From positions 1 to 64,000 of the forward strand of contig NZ_SLVX01000026.1 in the NCBI RefSeq assembly GCF_004341885.1: DNA of 64,000 nucleotides, read 5' to 3'. Origin of the DNA: Shinella granuli (GTDB lineage: Bacteria; Pseudomonadota; Alphaproteobacteria; Rhizobiales; Rhizobiaceae). Of this stretch, positions 55,456-64,000 are shown piece after piece (the stretch's first letter is position 1; each line of letters starts with the position of its first letter). The position numbers were made by a program, and so were the translations under genes. The notes beneath the pieces are model-generated. The model saw nothing but the letters and a program-made list of their open reading frames with translations. It was not told where the DNA came from and did no database searches.

Positions 55456-56442
55456 TCAGGTGCGCTTCGTCTCGCCGCTGATATTCTGCAGCAGCACGGC
55501 GAAGACGATGATGACGCCCTTGATGATCTGCTGCGGATAGGCGGGCACCGACAAAAGGTTCATGATGTTGCCGATCAGGCCGAGGATGAGGACGCCGATC
55601 ATCGTGTTGATCACCGACCCCTTGCCGCCCGAGAGCAAGGCGCCGCCGATGACGCAGGCGGCGATCGCATCGAGTTCCAGACCGAAGCCGGTATTGGCCG
55701 TGCCGACCGCCGTGCGTGCGGTCGCCACCACGCCGGCCAGCGCCGAAAGCCCGCCGGCGATGGCATAGACGAGGAATTTGTAGCGCGCGACCGGGATGCC
55801 GGCGAGGCGCACCGCGACCTCGTTCGAACCGGTGGCGATGACGAGCCGGCCGAACTTGCTCTGCGCCATGAGGACGACGAACAGCACGATGAAAACGAGC
55901 GCGATCAGCACCGGCCAGGGCATGCCGATGCCGGGCAGCGCGCCACTGCCGAAGGCGCGCATCAGATCGGCCGCTCCCGTATCCCGCGGAAAGCGCACCG
56001 GCTGCCCGTTCGACATCATGAAGGCGATGCCGCGCGCCACCGTCATCATCGCGAGCGAGGCGATGAACGGCGCCATGCGGAAGAACGCGACGAGCGCACC
56101 CGTCACCGCCCCCAGCAGCGCGCCGGCGGCAATGGCCGCTACGATGCCGACGAAGAGACCGACGGCAGCCTGCGACGGCAGATAGGGCAGCAGCATCGCG
56201 ACCACCATGGCCCCGATGGCCGCCAGCGCCCCGACCGACAGGTCGATGCCGCCGGTCAGGATCACCAGCAGCATGCCGATGGAGACGAGCGCCAGGGGCA
56301 CGAGCTGGCGCAGCAAGTTCCACAGGTTCTGCGGTGTCAGGAATACATCCGACAACAGCGCGGAGGCGACGACGAGCAGCGCCAGCATCAGGAAGATGTT
56401 GTAGCGGATCAAGAAGGTGGCGATACCGGTATTCTTTTGCAT
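55456..56442 (-). CDS. sugar ABC importer permease, RbsC-like
   Basis: The ATG at 56442 has GGAGG ten bases upstream; a GTG at 56451 overlapping the ATPase stop is possible but has its site too close. The product of about 328 residues has nine or ten membrane helices and the BPD_transp_2 features of RbsC/XylH (GGIDLSVGALAAIGAM, and GKGSVINTMIGVLILGLI near the end). It forms the channel of the CUT2 importer with the ATPase and binding protein next to it. Confidence 0.92.
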   Translation of the reverse strand: MQKNTGIATFLIRYNIFLMLALLVVASALLSDVFLTPQNLWNLLRQLVPLALVSIGMLLVILTGGIDLSVGALAAIGAMVVAMLLPYLPSQAAVGLFVGIVAAIAAGALLGAVTGALVAFFRMAPFIASLAMMTVARGIAFMMSNGQPVRFPRDTGAADLMRAFGSGALPGIGMPWPVLIALVFIVLFVVLMAQSKFGRLVIATGSNEVAVRLAGIPVARYKFLVYAIAGGLSALAGVVATARTAVGTANTGFGLELDAIAACVIGGALLSGGKGSVINTMIGVLILGLIGNIMNLLSVPAYPQQIIKGVIIVFAVLLQNISGETKRT

Positions 56443-56447
56443 GAGGG

Positions 56448-57935
56448 TCACGCCTCCATTCCCATGGCGAGGTCGATGATGGCTTCCTCGCTGATTTGAT
56501 GTTTGAGAAGTTCGCCGGCGACCGCGCCCTGGCGCATGACGACGACCCGGTCCGACATGCCGATAACCTCCAGCATGTCGGAGGAGACCATGATCACGGC
56601 GGCACCCGCCTCGGCGAGTTCGTTCATCACGCGGTAGATCTCGATCTTGGCGCCGACATCGACGCCGCGCGTCGGCTCGTCAAAGATGAGCACGCGGCAC
56701 TTGGCGGCGATCCATTTCATGATTGCCACCTTCTGCTGGTTGCCGCCCGAAAGCGTTCCGGCAGAAATGTCGATGCCGGCCGACTTCAGGCGCAGACCCT
56801 TGGCGATCTCCTCGACGGCGGCGATCTCTTCGCGGTTGCGGATGAAACCGAAGGCCGAGATGAAGGGATTGGCCGGCGTCATCATGGCATTGATGCGGAT
56901 TGGCAGGTCGAGCAGCACGCCCTGGTGCTTGCGGTCCTCCGGCAGCATGCCGATGCCGTTGGCGACAGCCTCGCCCGGTGAGGCGTTGACGATCTCGCGA
57001 CCCGCCAGCCGGATGCGGCCGGACTGGAGGGGATCGGCACCGAAGATGGCGCGCATGGTTTCCGTGCGCCCGGCCCCCACCAGCCCGCTCACGCCGAGAA
57101 CCTCTCCGGCCCGGACGAAAAAGGAGACGTCACGCACCATCGGCCCGGCATTGAGGCCTTCCACTTCAAGCAAGGCCTCACCCACCGTCGCCTTGCGCGG
57201 CGGAAAGAGATCGGACAGTTCCCGGCCGATCATCTGGCGCACGAGGCCCTTCTGGTCGATCGCGTCGATCGGCCAACTGCCGACGGTCTGGCCGTCCTTC
57301 AGCACCGTGACCCGGTCGCAGAGCGTAAAAATCTCCTCCAGCCGGTGCGAGATATAGAGAATGCAGACGCCGCGCTCGCGCAGCAGGCGGATGAGGCGGA
57401 AGAGTTTTTCCGTTTCATGGCGAGTCAGCACGGCGGTCGGTTCGTCAAACACCAGGATCCGGCTATCGCGCGACAGTGCCTTGCAGATCTCCACCACCTG
57501 CTGATAGGCGACCGGCAATTCGCCCGCGGGCTGCATCGGGTCAATGTCTTCGAAACCCATGTCGGAGAGCAGCGCGCGGGTCCGCCGGACCATCTCCGAC
57601 CACGGGACCCGAATGCCGGGCCGTCCCAGTTCTTCGATCAGCACGTTCTCTGCCACGGAGAGATGGCCGGCAAGAGAGAATTCCTGGTAGATGACGGATA
57701 TGCCCCTGATAATCGCCTCGTGCGGTGAGGTGATATCGGCGGGCTGACCGTCGAGACGGATCTCACCGGAATCGCGCCGGTAGGCGCCGGCCAGGACCTT
57801 CATCAGGGTGGACTTGCCCGCCCCGTTCTCGCCCATCAGGCCATGGACCTCGCCGCCGAACGCTTCGAGGCTTGCGCCCTGCAAAGCCGCGACGCCGCCG
57901 AAGGCCTTGTCGATCTGCAACATCGAAAGATGCAT
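56448..57935 (-). CDS. sugar ABC importer ATPase, RbsA-like (two nucleotide-binding domains)
   Basis: The ATG at 57935 follows GGGGAGGAG. The 495-residue product has two NBDs. The first has Walker A GENGAGKSTLMK, Walker B ILVFDEPTAVLT. The second has a degenerate Walker A GLVGAGRTETMR and signature LSGGNQQK plus LIFDEPTRGVDVG, as normal in RbsA/XylG-type proteins. It energises the RbsC-like permease. Confidence 0.93.
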   Translation of the reverse strand: MHLSMLQIDKAFGGVAALQGASLEAFGGEVHGLMGENGAGKSTLMKVLAGAYRRDSGEIRLDGQPADITSPHEAIIRGISVIYQEFSLAGHLSVAENVLIEELGRPGIRVPWSEMVRRTRALLSDMGFEDIDPMQPAGELPVAYQQVVEICKALSRDSRILVFDEPTAVLTRHETEKLFRLIRLLRERGVCILYISHRLEEIFTLCDRVTVLKDGQTVGSWPIDAIDQKGLVRQMIGRELSDLFPPRKATVGEALLEVEGLNAGPMVRDVSFFVRAGEVLGVSGLVGAGRTETMRAIFGADPLQSGRIRLAGREIVNASPGEAVANGIGMLPEDRKHQGVLLDLPIRINAMMTPANPFISAFGFIRNREEIAAVEEIAKGLRLKSAGIDISAGTLSGGNQQKVAIMKWIAAKCRVLIFDEPTRGVDVGAKIEIYRVMNELAEAGAAVIMVSSDMLEVIGMSDRVVVMRQGAVAGELLKHQISEEAIIDLAMGMEA

Positions 57936-57993
57936 CTGCTTCTCCTCCCCGAACGGCATCGCCGGCTCTCCGGCGATGCCCAGGATCAAGCCG

Positions 57994-59232
57994 TCAGCCG
58001 CGGATCTGCGGGATCGTGCGGAAGGGCGGAACCTCGTATTTGAAGAACGGGTTCGACTGGTCGGGATCGATCAGACTGTCGACATTCTCCTCGGTGATGA
58101 TCTCAGCCGGGAAATAGGAGCCGAGCGGCAGGTTGTTGGCGTCGAAGCCCTTGCGGAAGATCTCGTTGATCAGCACCATCACGCCCTCGCCCGTGGCACG
58201 GCCGCTGTTGGCGCCGGTCACGAGAAGGTCGCCGCTCTTGACGAGATCGAGTGCGACGCGGAAACCGTCGGCAGCGCAGGCAACCGGGATCTGGCCCTTC
58301 TTGCCGATGTTCTCGATGGCCGTCAGCGCGCCGATACCCATGAAGTCGTTTTCGGCGAGCATCAGGTTGATGCGGTCGCCATGGCCGGCGAGCAGGTCTT
58401 CGGCACCCTTCAGGCCGCCCTCTTCCGTCCAGCCGCCCGGCTGGATGCCAACGACCTCGAACTTGCCTTCAGCCCAGTTGAACGAACCCCCGGTCTTCAG
58501 GTCCTGGAACAGGTTGAAGCCCTTCAGCATCGCGTCCTCGCGGCTGAGACCGAGATTGAACTGGTTGGAACGCTCGAAGACGATGCCCGAGAGCAGGCCG
58601 GTGATGCGGCTTTCGGAGGTCGAATTGCCAAGCGTGCCGATGGTGACACCCGAGACGATCGCCGCGTCCTTGCCGATATGCTTAGCCGCATAGATGCCGG
58701 CCTCGAAGCCGTTGCCGAAGGGATTGGCGAGGACCGTCGAGACGAAGGGTCCCGAGGCATCCGGCACCGTGCCGAGTGCGATGACGGGAATGCCGGCATC
58801 GACGGCGCGCTGGGCGTCGGTCGCAGCGCCCGCCACGTCGGTCGGGTCGACCACGATCACGTCGACGCCTTTGGTGATGAACGAATCGAAATGCGCCGAG
58901 GTCTTGGACGGATCGCCGTCGGCCACCTGGATGTCGATCGTGTAGCCGCCGTATTCGGCGGCCTTGCGCTTGGCCGCTTCGACTACCTCTACGAACCAGG
59001 CATTGCCGAGCGTGATCTCGGTCCAGCCGATCACGATGTTCTTCGGGTCCTTCGGCGTCTTCGGCAGCGCCTTGACGATATGGGCGCGGTCGTCCATCTG
59101 CGGGTCGATCACGCCCGACAGCGCGGTGTTCGGCATGTGCGAGTAAAGCTCATGCTTTTCGGCGGCGAAAGCCGGACCGGACAGCGCCGTCAACAACAGC
59201 GCCGCGGCGGCGAGGTTTCCATAGGTCTTCAT
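57994..59232 (-). CDS. sugar ABC importer solute-binding protein, RbsB-like
   Basis: The 412-residue product has a signal peptide (residues 1-23, cleavage near AFA-A) and a type I periplasmic-binding fold (VIGWTEITLGNAWFVEV, VIVVDPTDVAG, LMLAENDFMGIGA). It is longer than typical RbsB (about 300). It begins the operon with the ATPase and permease genes 58 bases on, downstream of the operator at 59287. It recognises an unknown pentose or polyol. Confidence 0.93.
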   Translation of the reverse strand: MKTYGNLAAAALLLTALSGPAFAAEKHELYSHMPNTALSGVIDPQMDDRAHIVKALPKTPKDPKNIVIGWTEITLGNAWFVEVVEAAKRKAAEYGGYTIDIQVADGDPSKTSAHFDSFITKGVDVIVVDPTDVAGAATDAQRAVDAGIPVIALGTVPDASGPFVSTVLANPFGNGFEAGIYAAKHIGKDAAIVSGVTIGTLGNSTSESRITGLLSGIVFERSNQFNLGLSREDAMLKGFNLFQDLKTGGSFNWAEGKFEVVGIQPGGWTEEGGLKGAEDLLAGHGDRINLMLAENDFMGIGALTAIENIGKKGQIPVACAADGFRVALDLVKSGDLLVTGANSGRATGEGVMVLINEIFRKGFDANNLPLGSYFPAEIITEENVDSLIDPDQSNPFFKYEVPPFRTIPQIRG

Positions 59233-59286
59233 CTGCGTCCTCCTCCAGGATGGGCCGGCGACACTCCCGCGCAGGCCCGATTAAAA

Positions 59287-59304
59287 TACATGATATATCT
59301 TAAA
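59287..59304. promoter_or_regulatory. operator-like motif 2
   Basis: TACATGATATATCTTAAA, 55 bases upstream of the binding-protein start, matches the motif at 54580 at 16 of 18 bases. It stands in the promoter gap of the importer operon. Confidence 0.6.
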
Positions 59305-59340
59305 TGCGGACAATCTCCCGCTGCCGACACATGCCCTCCG

Positions 59341-60330
59341 TCAGCCGATAGCTTTCAGCACCAGTTCCTCGATGCCCTTCGCGTCGAGCTTGTAGTGGGC
59401 GTAGAGATGGGTCGGCGGAGCGATCAGCGCGTATTCGTCATGGATGCCGTGACGGATGAGCCGCTTGCCGACGCCTTCGTCCGCCAACACCTCGGCAACG
59501 GCCGCCCCGAGACCACCGATGATATTGTGCTCCTCGATGGTCATCAGCAGCTTTGAACGGGCCGCCGCTTCGAGCACCGCATCACGGTCGATCGGCTTGA
59601 CGGTCGCCATGTCGATGACGCCAACCGAACGGCCGGCGGCATTGAGCCGCTCGGCCACTTGCACGGCGGGGTGCACCGGCAGGCCGCAGGCGATGATCGT
59701 CAGTTCCTCGCCGCGCGCATGCTCTATGGCCTTGCCGAAGACGAAGTCGGCCTTGGGATCGTAGAGGTCCGGCTCACGGCCTCGGCCGGTGCGGAAGTAG
59801 ATCGGCCGGTCGTGATCGATGCTGGCGCGGATCGCCGCCTCGAGCTGCGGGCCGTCGGCCGGCGACACCACAGTCAGGTCGGCGATCGAGCGCATCGTGC
59901 CGATGTCCTCGGTGGCGTGATGCGAGGTGCCGTAGAAGCCCATGGAAATGCCGGTGTGGTGGCCGATCAGGCGCACCGGCAGGGCGCAATAGGCAACGTC
60001 CATGCGGATCTGCTCGCAGGTGAGCAGACCAAGGAACGAGGCGAAGGTGGCGACATAGGGCATCATGCCGGTCGTCGCGATGCCGGCGGCGGCAGAAACC
60101 ATGTTCTGCTCGGAAATGCCGAAGCCGACATAGCGGTCCGGGTAGCGCGCCGCGAAACGGTTGAGGCCATTGGAATATTGCAGGTCGGCCGACCCCGCCA
60201 TGACGGGATGGCCCGCCTCCACCAGCGAGATCAGGCCGTTCGACAGATGGTCGAGGCCAGGATTCTTCTGGTTCAGTTCACGGTAGTGCCAGGAATTCGG
60301 AGACTGGGGACGTGCGAGGGCTTGGCTCAT
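59341..60330 (-). CDS. transketolase C-terminal subunit
   Basis: The 329-residue product corresponds to the pyrimidine-binding and C-terminal domains of transketolase (VGFGISEQNMVSAAAGIATTG with the catalytic-type Glu, HHTGISMGFYGTSHHATED). The gene follows the N-terminal subunit with one base between stop and start. Split transketolases occur in catabolic pathways (for example apulose-phosphate cleavage) as well as in archaea. Confidence 0.92.
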   Translation of the reverse strand: MSQALARPQSPNSWHYRELNQKNPGLDHLSNGLISLVEAGHPVMAGSADLQYSNGLNRFAARYPDRYVGFGISEQNMVSAAAGIATTGMMPYVATFASFLGLLTCEQIRMDVAYCALPVRLIGHHTGISMGFYGTSHHATEDIGTMRSIADLTVVSPADGPQLEAAIRASIDHDRPIYFRTGRGREPDLYDPKADFVFGKAIEHARGEELTIIACGLPVHPAVQVAERLNAAGRSVGVIDMATVKPIDRDAVLEAAARSKLLMTIEEHNIIGGLGAAVAEVLADEGVGKRLIRHGIHDEYALIAPPTHLYAHYKLDAKGIEELVLKAIG

Positions 60331-60331
60331 G

Positions 60332-61195
60332 TCAGATCACCTTCGAAAGGATTTCGGCGCGGGCGGCGTCGGCGTCGCTCGGATCGAGATAGCCGAGATG
60401 CCAGCCGGGCTCGGTCTCCATGTAGCTCACGCCCTTGCCCTTGAGGGTGCGGGCGATGATGCAGCACGGACGCGTGCGGGCTTCATCTGCCTTCGCCCGG
60501 CGCAGCGCCGCCGTCAGTTCGGCGATGTCGTGGCCATCGACGACATGCACCTCCCAGCCGAAGGCACGCCATTTCTCGTCGAGCGGCTCGATGCCCATGA
60601 CATCGTCCACGGCACCGTCGAGCTGATAGCCATTGCGGTCGACGATCGCGACCAGGCGGTTGAGCTTGTGGTGCGCCGCCCCGATGGCAGCCTCCCAGAC
60701 CTGGCCTTCCTGCATCTCGCCGTCGCCCAGCATGACGAAGGTGGTGAAGCTGCGGCCCTGCATGCGCCCGGCGAGCGCCATGCCGAGTCCATTCGACAAG
60801 GCATGACCAATGGAGCCGGAGGAAAAGTCGACGCCCGGCACCTTGCGCATGTCGGGATGGTCGCCGAGCGGATTGCCGAAGCGGGTATAGCCGTTCAGCA
60901 CATCCACCGGCAGGTAGCCGAGATCAGCAAGGATCGGGAACAACCCGACGGCCGCATGGCCTTTGCCCATCAGGAAGCGGTCGCGGTCGGCCCATTTCGG
61001 GTCGTCGCTGAGCCGCATCACATCATAATAGAGCGCGGCGAAAATCTCGGCCGCCGAGAAGACGGACGTGTAATGGCCGACCTTGGCGATCTCGATCAGG
61101 CGGATCGTTTCCAGCCGCACGAACTGCGCCCGGTCGCGAAGCCGCGCGATGGTCTCCTCGTCGGGGCGAAAATCATTTCTCAGTGCCGAATTCAA
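60332..61195 (-). CDS. transketolase N-terminal (TPP-binding) subunit
   Basis: A TTG start at 61195 is chosen because GGGAGGAC lies seven bases upstream; the frame is open to 61264 without that support. The 287-residue product has the TPP motif GDGEMQEGQVWEAA ... NRNGYQ-like (VDRNGYQLDG) and GKGHAAVGLFPILAD. It pairs with the adjacent C-terminal subunit gene to give a two-chain transketolase, presumably acting on the sugar phosphate of this locus. Confidence 0.92.
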   Translation of the reverse strand: MNSALRNDFRPDEETIARLRDRAQFVRLETIRLIEIAKVGHYTSVFSAAEIFAALYYDVMRLSDDPKWADRDRFLMGKGHAAVGLFPILADLGYLPVDVLNGYTRFGNPLGDHPDMRKVPGVDFSSGSIGHALSNGLGMALAGRMQGRSFTTFVMLGDGEMQEGQVWEAAIGAAHHKLNRLVAIVDRNGYQLDGAVDDVMGIEPLDEKWRAFGWEVHVVDGHDIAELTAALRRAKADEARTRPCCIIARTLKGKGVSYMETEPGWHLGYLDPSDADAARAEILSKVI

Positions 61196-61262
61196 TCTGC
61201 GTCCTCCCTGCGCTCGTTGCCCAATGGCAGCAACATTCGCTTGCCTGAGGGGATTTAACATC

Positions 61263-61274
61263 ATATATCATATA
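61263..61274. promoter_or_regulatory. operator-like motif 3
   Basis: ATATATCATATA is the reverse complement of the TATATGATATAT core, between the divergent transketolase and aldehyde dehydrogenase genes and 29 bases upstream of the latter. It thus stands in the third promoter region of this locus. Confidence 0.6.
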
Positions 61275-61302
61275 TGTCACGCACAAATTTAGGGAGGAGA
61301 GC

Positions 61303-62799
61303 ATGACCCTTCAACTGTCGAAATCCGACATCCTTGGAATCCGCAACCGCCTTGAAATCAAAGGCCAAGCCTTTATCGACGGCCGCTTCGTCGATGCGGC
61401 ATCCGGCGAAACCTTCGATAATATCTCGCCGCGCGACGGCCAGGTGATCGCCAAGGTGGCGGCGTGCGATACCGCCGATGTCGACCGTGCGGTCACAGCC
61501 GCCCGACGTGCCTTCGAGGCCGGCGTCTGGCGCGACCGCTCCCCAAAGGAGCGCAAGAAGGTCCTGCAGCGTTTCGCGGCCCTGTTCGAAAAGCATATGG
61601 ACGAACTGGCGGTGCTGGAAACGCTCGACATGGGCAAGCCGATCAGCGAGAGCCGGACCATCGACGTCAATGTCGTGCTCGACACGCTGGAATGGTATGC
61701 CGAGTGCCCCGACAAGCTCTACGACGAGATCGCGCCGACCGGCCCGAACCAGCTTGCCATCATCACCCGCGAGCCGGTGGGCGTCGTCGGCGCTGTGGTG
61801 CCCTGGAATTTCCCGATGCTGATGGCGACCTGGAAGCTCGCCCCGGCGCTTGCCATGGGCAATTCCGTCATTCTCAAGCCCGCCGAACAATCGCCGCTGA
61901 CGGCGATCCGCATGGCGGAACTGGCGGCAGAAGCCGGCATTCCGGACGGCGTCTTCAATGTCGTTCCGGGCTTCGGCCCCACCGCCGGCAAGGCGATGGG
62001 CATGCATATGGATATCGATTGCCTCGCCTTCACCGGCTCGGGCGGGGTGGGCAAGCTCTTCCTGCAATATGCCGGCCAGTCGAACATGAAGCGCGTCTAT
62101 CTGGAATGCGGCGGCAAATCGCCGAACATCATCCTCGACGACGTACCGGAACTGCGGGCCGCCGCCGAGCGCGCCGCCACCGCGATTTGCTTCAACCAGG
62201 GCGAAGTTTGCGTCGCGCCGTCGCGCCTCATCCTGTCGGAACGGATCCAGGACCAGTTCCTCGATATCGTCGTCGATACCGCCAAGTCGATCCGGCCGGG
62301 CGACCCGCTCGACCCTGAAACGAAGCTGGGCGCGCTGGTCGAGGACGGCCACCGCTCACGTGTCGAGAGCTATATCGCCAAGGGTCGCGAGGAAGGCGCG
62401 CGCCTGGTGCTTGGCGGCGAGCGGCCGGAGACCGGTCTTGACGGCTACTATGTCAACCCCACCATCTTCGCCGACGTCAAGAACTCGATGACGATTGCGC
62501 GGGAGGAAATCTTCGGACCGGTCCTGTCCGCCATCACCGTGAAGGATGACGAGGAAGCCGTGCGGGTCGCCAACGATACGAACTACGGCCTGGCCGCCGC
62601 AGTCTGGACACGTGACCTCTCACGCGCCCACAAGATTTCCCGCAAGCTGCGGGCCGGCAGCGTGTGGGTCAATTGCTACGACCACGGTGATGTCACGGTG
62701 CCCTTCGGCGGCTTCAAGCAATCCGGCAACGGGCGTGACAAGTCCCTTCATGCGCTCGACAAATATACCGAGCTGAAGACGACCTGGATCGAACTCTAA
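61303..62799 (+). CDS. aldehyde dehydrogenase, PuuC-like
   Basis: The 498-residue product is a complete NAD(P)-dependent aldehyde dehydrogenase: VPWNFPML, KPAEQSPLTA, FTGSGGVGK, catalytic Glu in LECGGKSP and Cys in NQGEVCVAPSR, and REEIFGPVLS. The N-terminus resembles gamma-glutamyl-aminobutyraldehyde and related dehydrogenases. GGAGGAG lies upstream. In this locus it probably oxidises a short hydroxyaldehyde (for example glycolaldehyde, an expected transketolase product); this is inference. Confidence 0.93.
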   Translation: MTLQLSKSDILGIRNRLEIKGQAFIDGRFVDAASGETFDNISPRDGQVIAKVAACDTADVDRAVTAARRAFEAGVWRDRSPKERKKVLQRFAALFEKHMDELAVLETLDMGKPISESRTIDVNVVLDTLEWYAECPDKLYDEIAPTGPNQLAIITREPVGVVGAVVPWNFPMLMATWKLAPALAMGNSVILKPAEQSPLTAIRMAELAAEAGIPDGVFNVVPGFGPTAGKAMGMHMDIDCLAFTGSGGVGKLFLQYAGQSNMKRVYLECGGKSPNIILDDVPELRAAAERAATAICFNQGEVCVAPSRLILSERIQDQFLDIVVDTAKSIRPGDPLDPETKLGALVEDGHRSRVESYIAKGREEGARLVLGGERPETGLDGYYVNPTIFADVKNSMTIAREEIFGPVLSAITVKDDEEAVRVANDTNYGLAAAVWTRDLSRAHKISRKLRAGSVWVNCYDHGDVTVPFGGFKQSGNGRDKSLHALDKYTELKTTWIEL

Positions 62800-62807
62800 A
62801 CCACTAG

Positions 62808-62829
62808 GAAGGCGGCTCCGGCCGCCTTC
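62808..62829. terminator. hairpin between aldehyde and iron-alcohol dehydrogenase genes
   Basis: GAAGGCGGC and GCCGCCTTC pair perfectly around the stable tetraloop TCCG, eight bases after the aldehyde dehydrogenase stop. The next gene starts 20 bases later on the same strand, so partial termination or mRNA processing is likely rather than a complete stop. Confidence 0.6.
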
Positions 62830-62849
62830 GCATCTTCGGATAGGATAAT

Positions 62850-64000
62850 ATGAGCACTCAAGACACCTATCAGATCACCCTGCCGACGCGTGTGAGATTC
62901 GGCCCCGGCTCCATCGAAGTCCTCCCGCAGGAAACCGTGAAGCTTGGCCGCCGCGCCTTTTTCCTTGTCGATCCATTTCTCAAGGGCTCCCCCCTTGGAG
63001 GCAGGATCGTCGATGGACTTGCCGCAGCAGGCATCGAAGCCCGTCTCTGGCATGACATCGTACCCAATCCACGCGCGGCGACCTGTGACGTTGCCGCAGC
63101 GGAGGCTCGCCAGTGGCAAGCTGATGTCATCATCGCGGTCGGCGGTGGCTCGACCATCGATGCTGCCAAAGCTGTTTCGCTCGCAGTGACGAATGGCGGC
63201 CCATCCTGGGACTTCACCGCCCGCACCAACGCCATGGTCCGCCAGCCGGAGAAACGCGGGCTGCCGCTGATCGCCGTGCCGACCAATGCCGGAACGGGCG
63301 CGGAAGTCACACCCTTCGCCGTGCTCTCCAATCCCGACCTCAAACTGAAGGCCACGATAATCCACCCCTTCTGCTACCCGGATGTGGCGTTGATCGATCC
63401 GGCTTTGCATCTCACAAAGCCGCCACGTCTCACTGCGTCGACAGGCATCGACACCTTTCTGCATGCTTTCGAGGGCTATATCGGCAACCGGCCAAACAGC
63501 TGGACGGACGTGTTCTCGATCCGCTCCATGGAGCTGGTCGCCACCTACCTGCCGCTCGCCTGCGCCGACCCGTCGAATCTGGAGGCTCGCATCCGGATGG
63601 CCGAAGCCTGTTACATGGCAGGGGTGACTCTCGGCAATATTGGCGTCGGCATACCTCACGCGCTCGGCCAAGCGCTAGGCGCGCTTAGGGATACCCCGCA
63701 CGGCGAGAGCTGCGCCGCCTTTCTCCTTTCCACCGTGCGCTGGACACTGCCGCATGCGGGCAAACGGCTGGCAAGGGTGGCTACGATCTTCCAGCCGGAC
63801 TTGGCTGGCCTGACGGAGGCCGAACAGGCCAGTGCGCTGCCGGAAGCCCTCCATGGCTTCTTCTCGGCAGTCGGCCTTTCGAGCGGGATTGGCTCGCTGG
63901 GCCTTCAGCGGAACGAAACTGACGCCTTGGTGGAGATTGCGATGACGAACTACGGGCAGGACGTCGCCTGCTCGCTCAGGCCGGCCGATCGGAACGACCT
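62850..64000 (+). CDS. iron-containing alcohol dehydrogenase (partial, runs off the window)
   Basis: AGGAT precedes the ATG at 62850, and the frame stays open to the end of the window (383 codons seen). Residues show GGGSTIDAAKAVS, PTNAGTGAEVT, and the iron-ligand run DTFLHAFEGYI, VGIPHALGQALG and DTPHGESCA. This is a class III (AdhB/maleylacetate-reductase-like) enzyme. It is probably cotranscribed with the aldehyde dehydrogenase gene. Such enzymes interconvert small alcohols and aldehydes. Confidence 0.92.
   Translation, partial: MSTQDTYQITLPTRVRFGPGSIEVLPQETVKLGRRAFFLVDPFLKGSPLGGRIVDGLAAAGIEARLWHDIVPNPRAATCDVAAAEARQWQADVIIAVGGGSTIDAAKAVSLAVTNGGPSWDFTARTNAMVRQPEKRGLPLIAVPTNAGTGAEVTPFAVLSNPDLKLKATIIHPFCYPDVALIDPALHLTKPPRLTASTGIDTFLHAFEGYIGNRPNSWTDVFSIRSMELVATYLPLACADPSNLEARIRMAEACYMAGVTLGNIGVGIPHALGQALGALRDTPHGESCAAFLLSTVRWTLPHAGKRLARVATIFQPDLAGLTEAEQASALPEALHGFFSAVGLSSGIGSLGLQRNETDALVEIAMTNYGQDVACSLRPADRND

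Noticed and set aside
54722-56323. 533-codon minus-strand open frame
   Set aside because: It overlaps the AroE-like and RbsC-like genes in other frames; its composition is Arg/Ala-rich shadow-like.
1-64000. CRISPR array, tRNA, rRNA, riboswitch or intact insertion sequence
   Set aside because: No repeated spacer pattern, cloverleaf sequence, rRNA core, aptamer-like conserved string or paired terminal repeats around a transposase were seen by eye; a dedicated scan was not possible.

Overview
The window reads as part of a large conjugative plasmid of a Rhizobiaceae bacterium (Rhizobium, Agrobacterium or Sinorhizobium). The GC content looks high throughout. The DNA-transfer genes have the gene order, protein lengths and control sites of Ti and symbiotic plasmids (traG-traD-traC diverging from traA-traF-traB-traH, then traM and traR), and the rest is densely packed catabolic and transport operons typical of rhizobial accessory replicons. 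No tRNA, rRNA, CRISPR array or intact insertion sequence was seen.

Region 1 (1-11.4 kb), transfer and quorum sensing. Small hypothetical genes and a WGR-domain gene precede the minus-strand traC-traD-traG operon. A TraR-type operator (tra box) and a Q-type oriT lie between traC and traA. The traA-traF-traB-traH operon follows, then the anti-activator gene traM, which converges on the AHL-responsive activator gene traR. The AHL synthase traI and the trb mating-pair genes are not in the window.

Region 2 (11.6-21.0 kb), redox and sensing. An MFS exporter, a luciferase-like flavin oxidoreductase and a deletion-damaged aldo/keto reductase form one operon diverging from a LysR gene. A methyl-accepting chemotaxis gene and pntA-pntB (proton-translocating transhydrogenase) follow.

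Region 3 (21.1-35.2 kb). One long minus-strand operon carries a CUT1-type carbohydrate importer with two different ATPases, an ABC-2 type exporter, two related SDR dehydrogenases and a periplasmic protein. Two LysR genes and a PRISE-type reductase lie upstream.

Region 4 (35.3-50.95 kb). Sixteen tightly packed minus-strand genes look like a polyol/ketose catabolic route: KDPG-type aldolase, three SDR/zinc dehydrogenases, a glycerol-kinase-like kinase, a divergent shikimate-dehydrogenase homologue, cupin phosphoglucose isomerase, a 2-hydroxyacid dehydrogenase, an unusual lactonase-phosphatase fusion, another SDR, two tandem ketose 3-epimerase homologues, an RpiR regulator, an inositol-phosphatase-like enzyme, an amidohydrolase and a NifU-domain protein. 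A HAD phosphatase gene diverges from the upstream end.

Region 5 (51.7-64 kb). A second catabolic locus holds a ribose-type ABC importer, a two-subunit transketolase, aldehyde dehydrogenase, two iron-containing alcohol dehydrogenases, an SDR, a zinc/quinone oxidoreductase and a second divergent shikimate-dehydrogenase homologue. Three promoter regions here share the motif TAYATGATATAT, which marks a candidate regulon whose regulator is not in the window. The substrates of regions 3-5 cannot be fixed from sequence alone.
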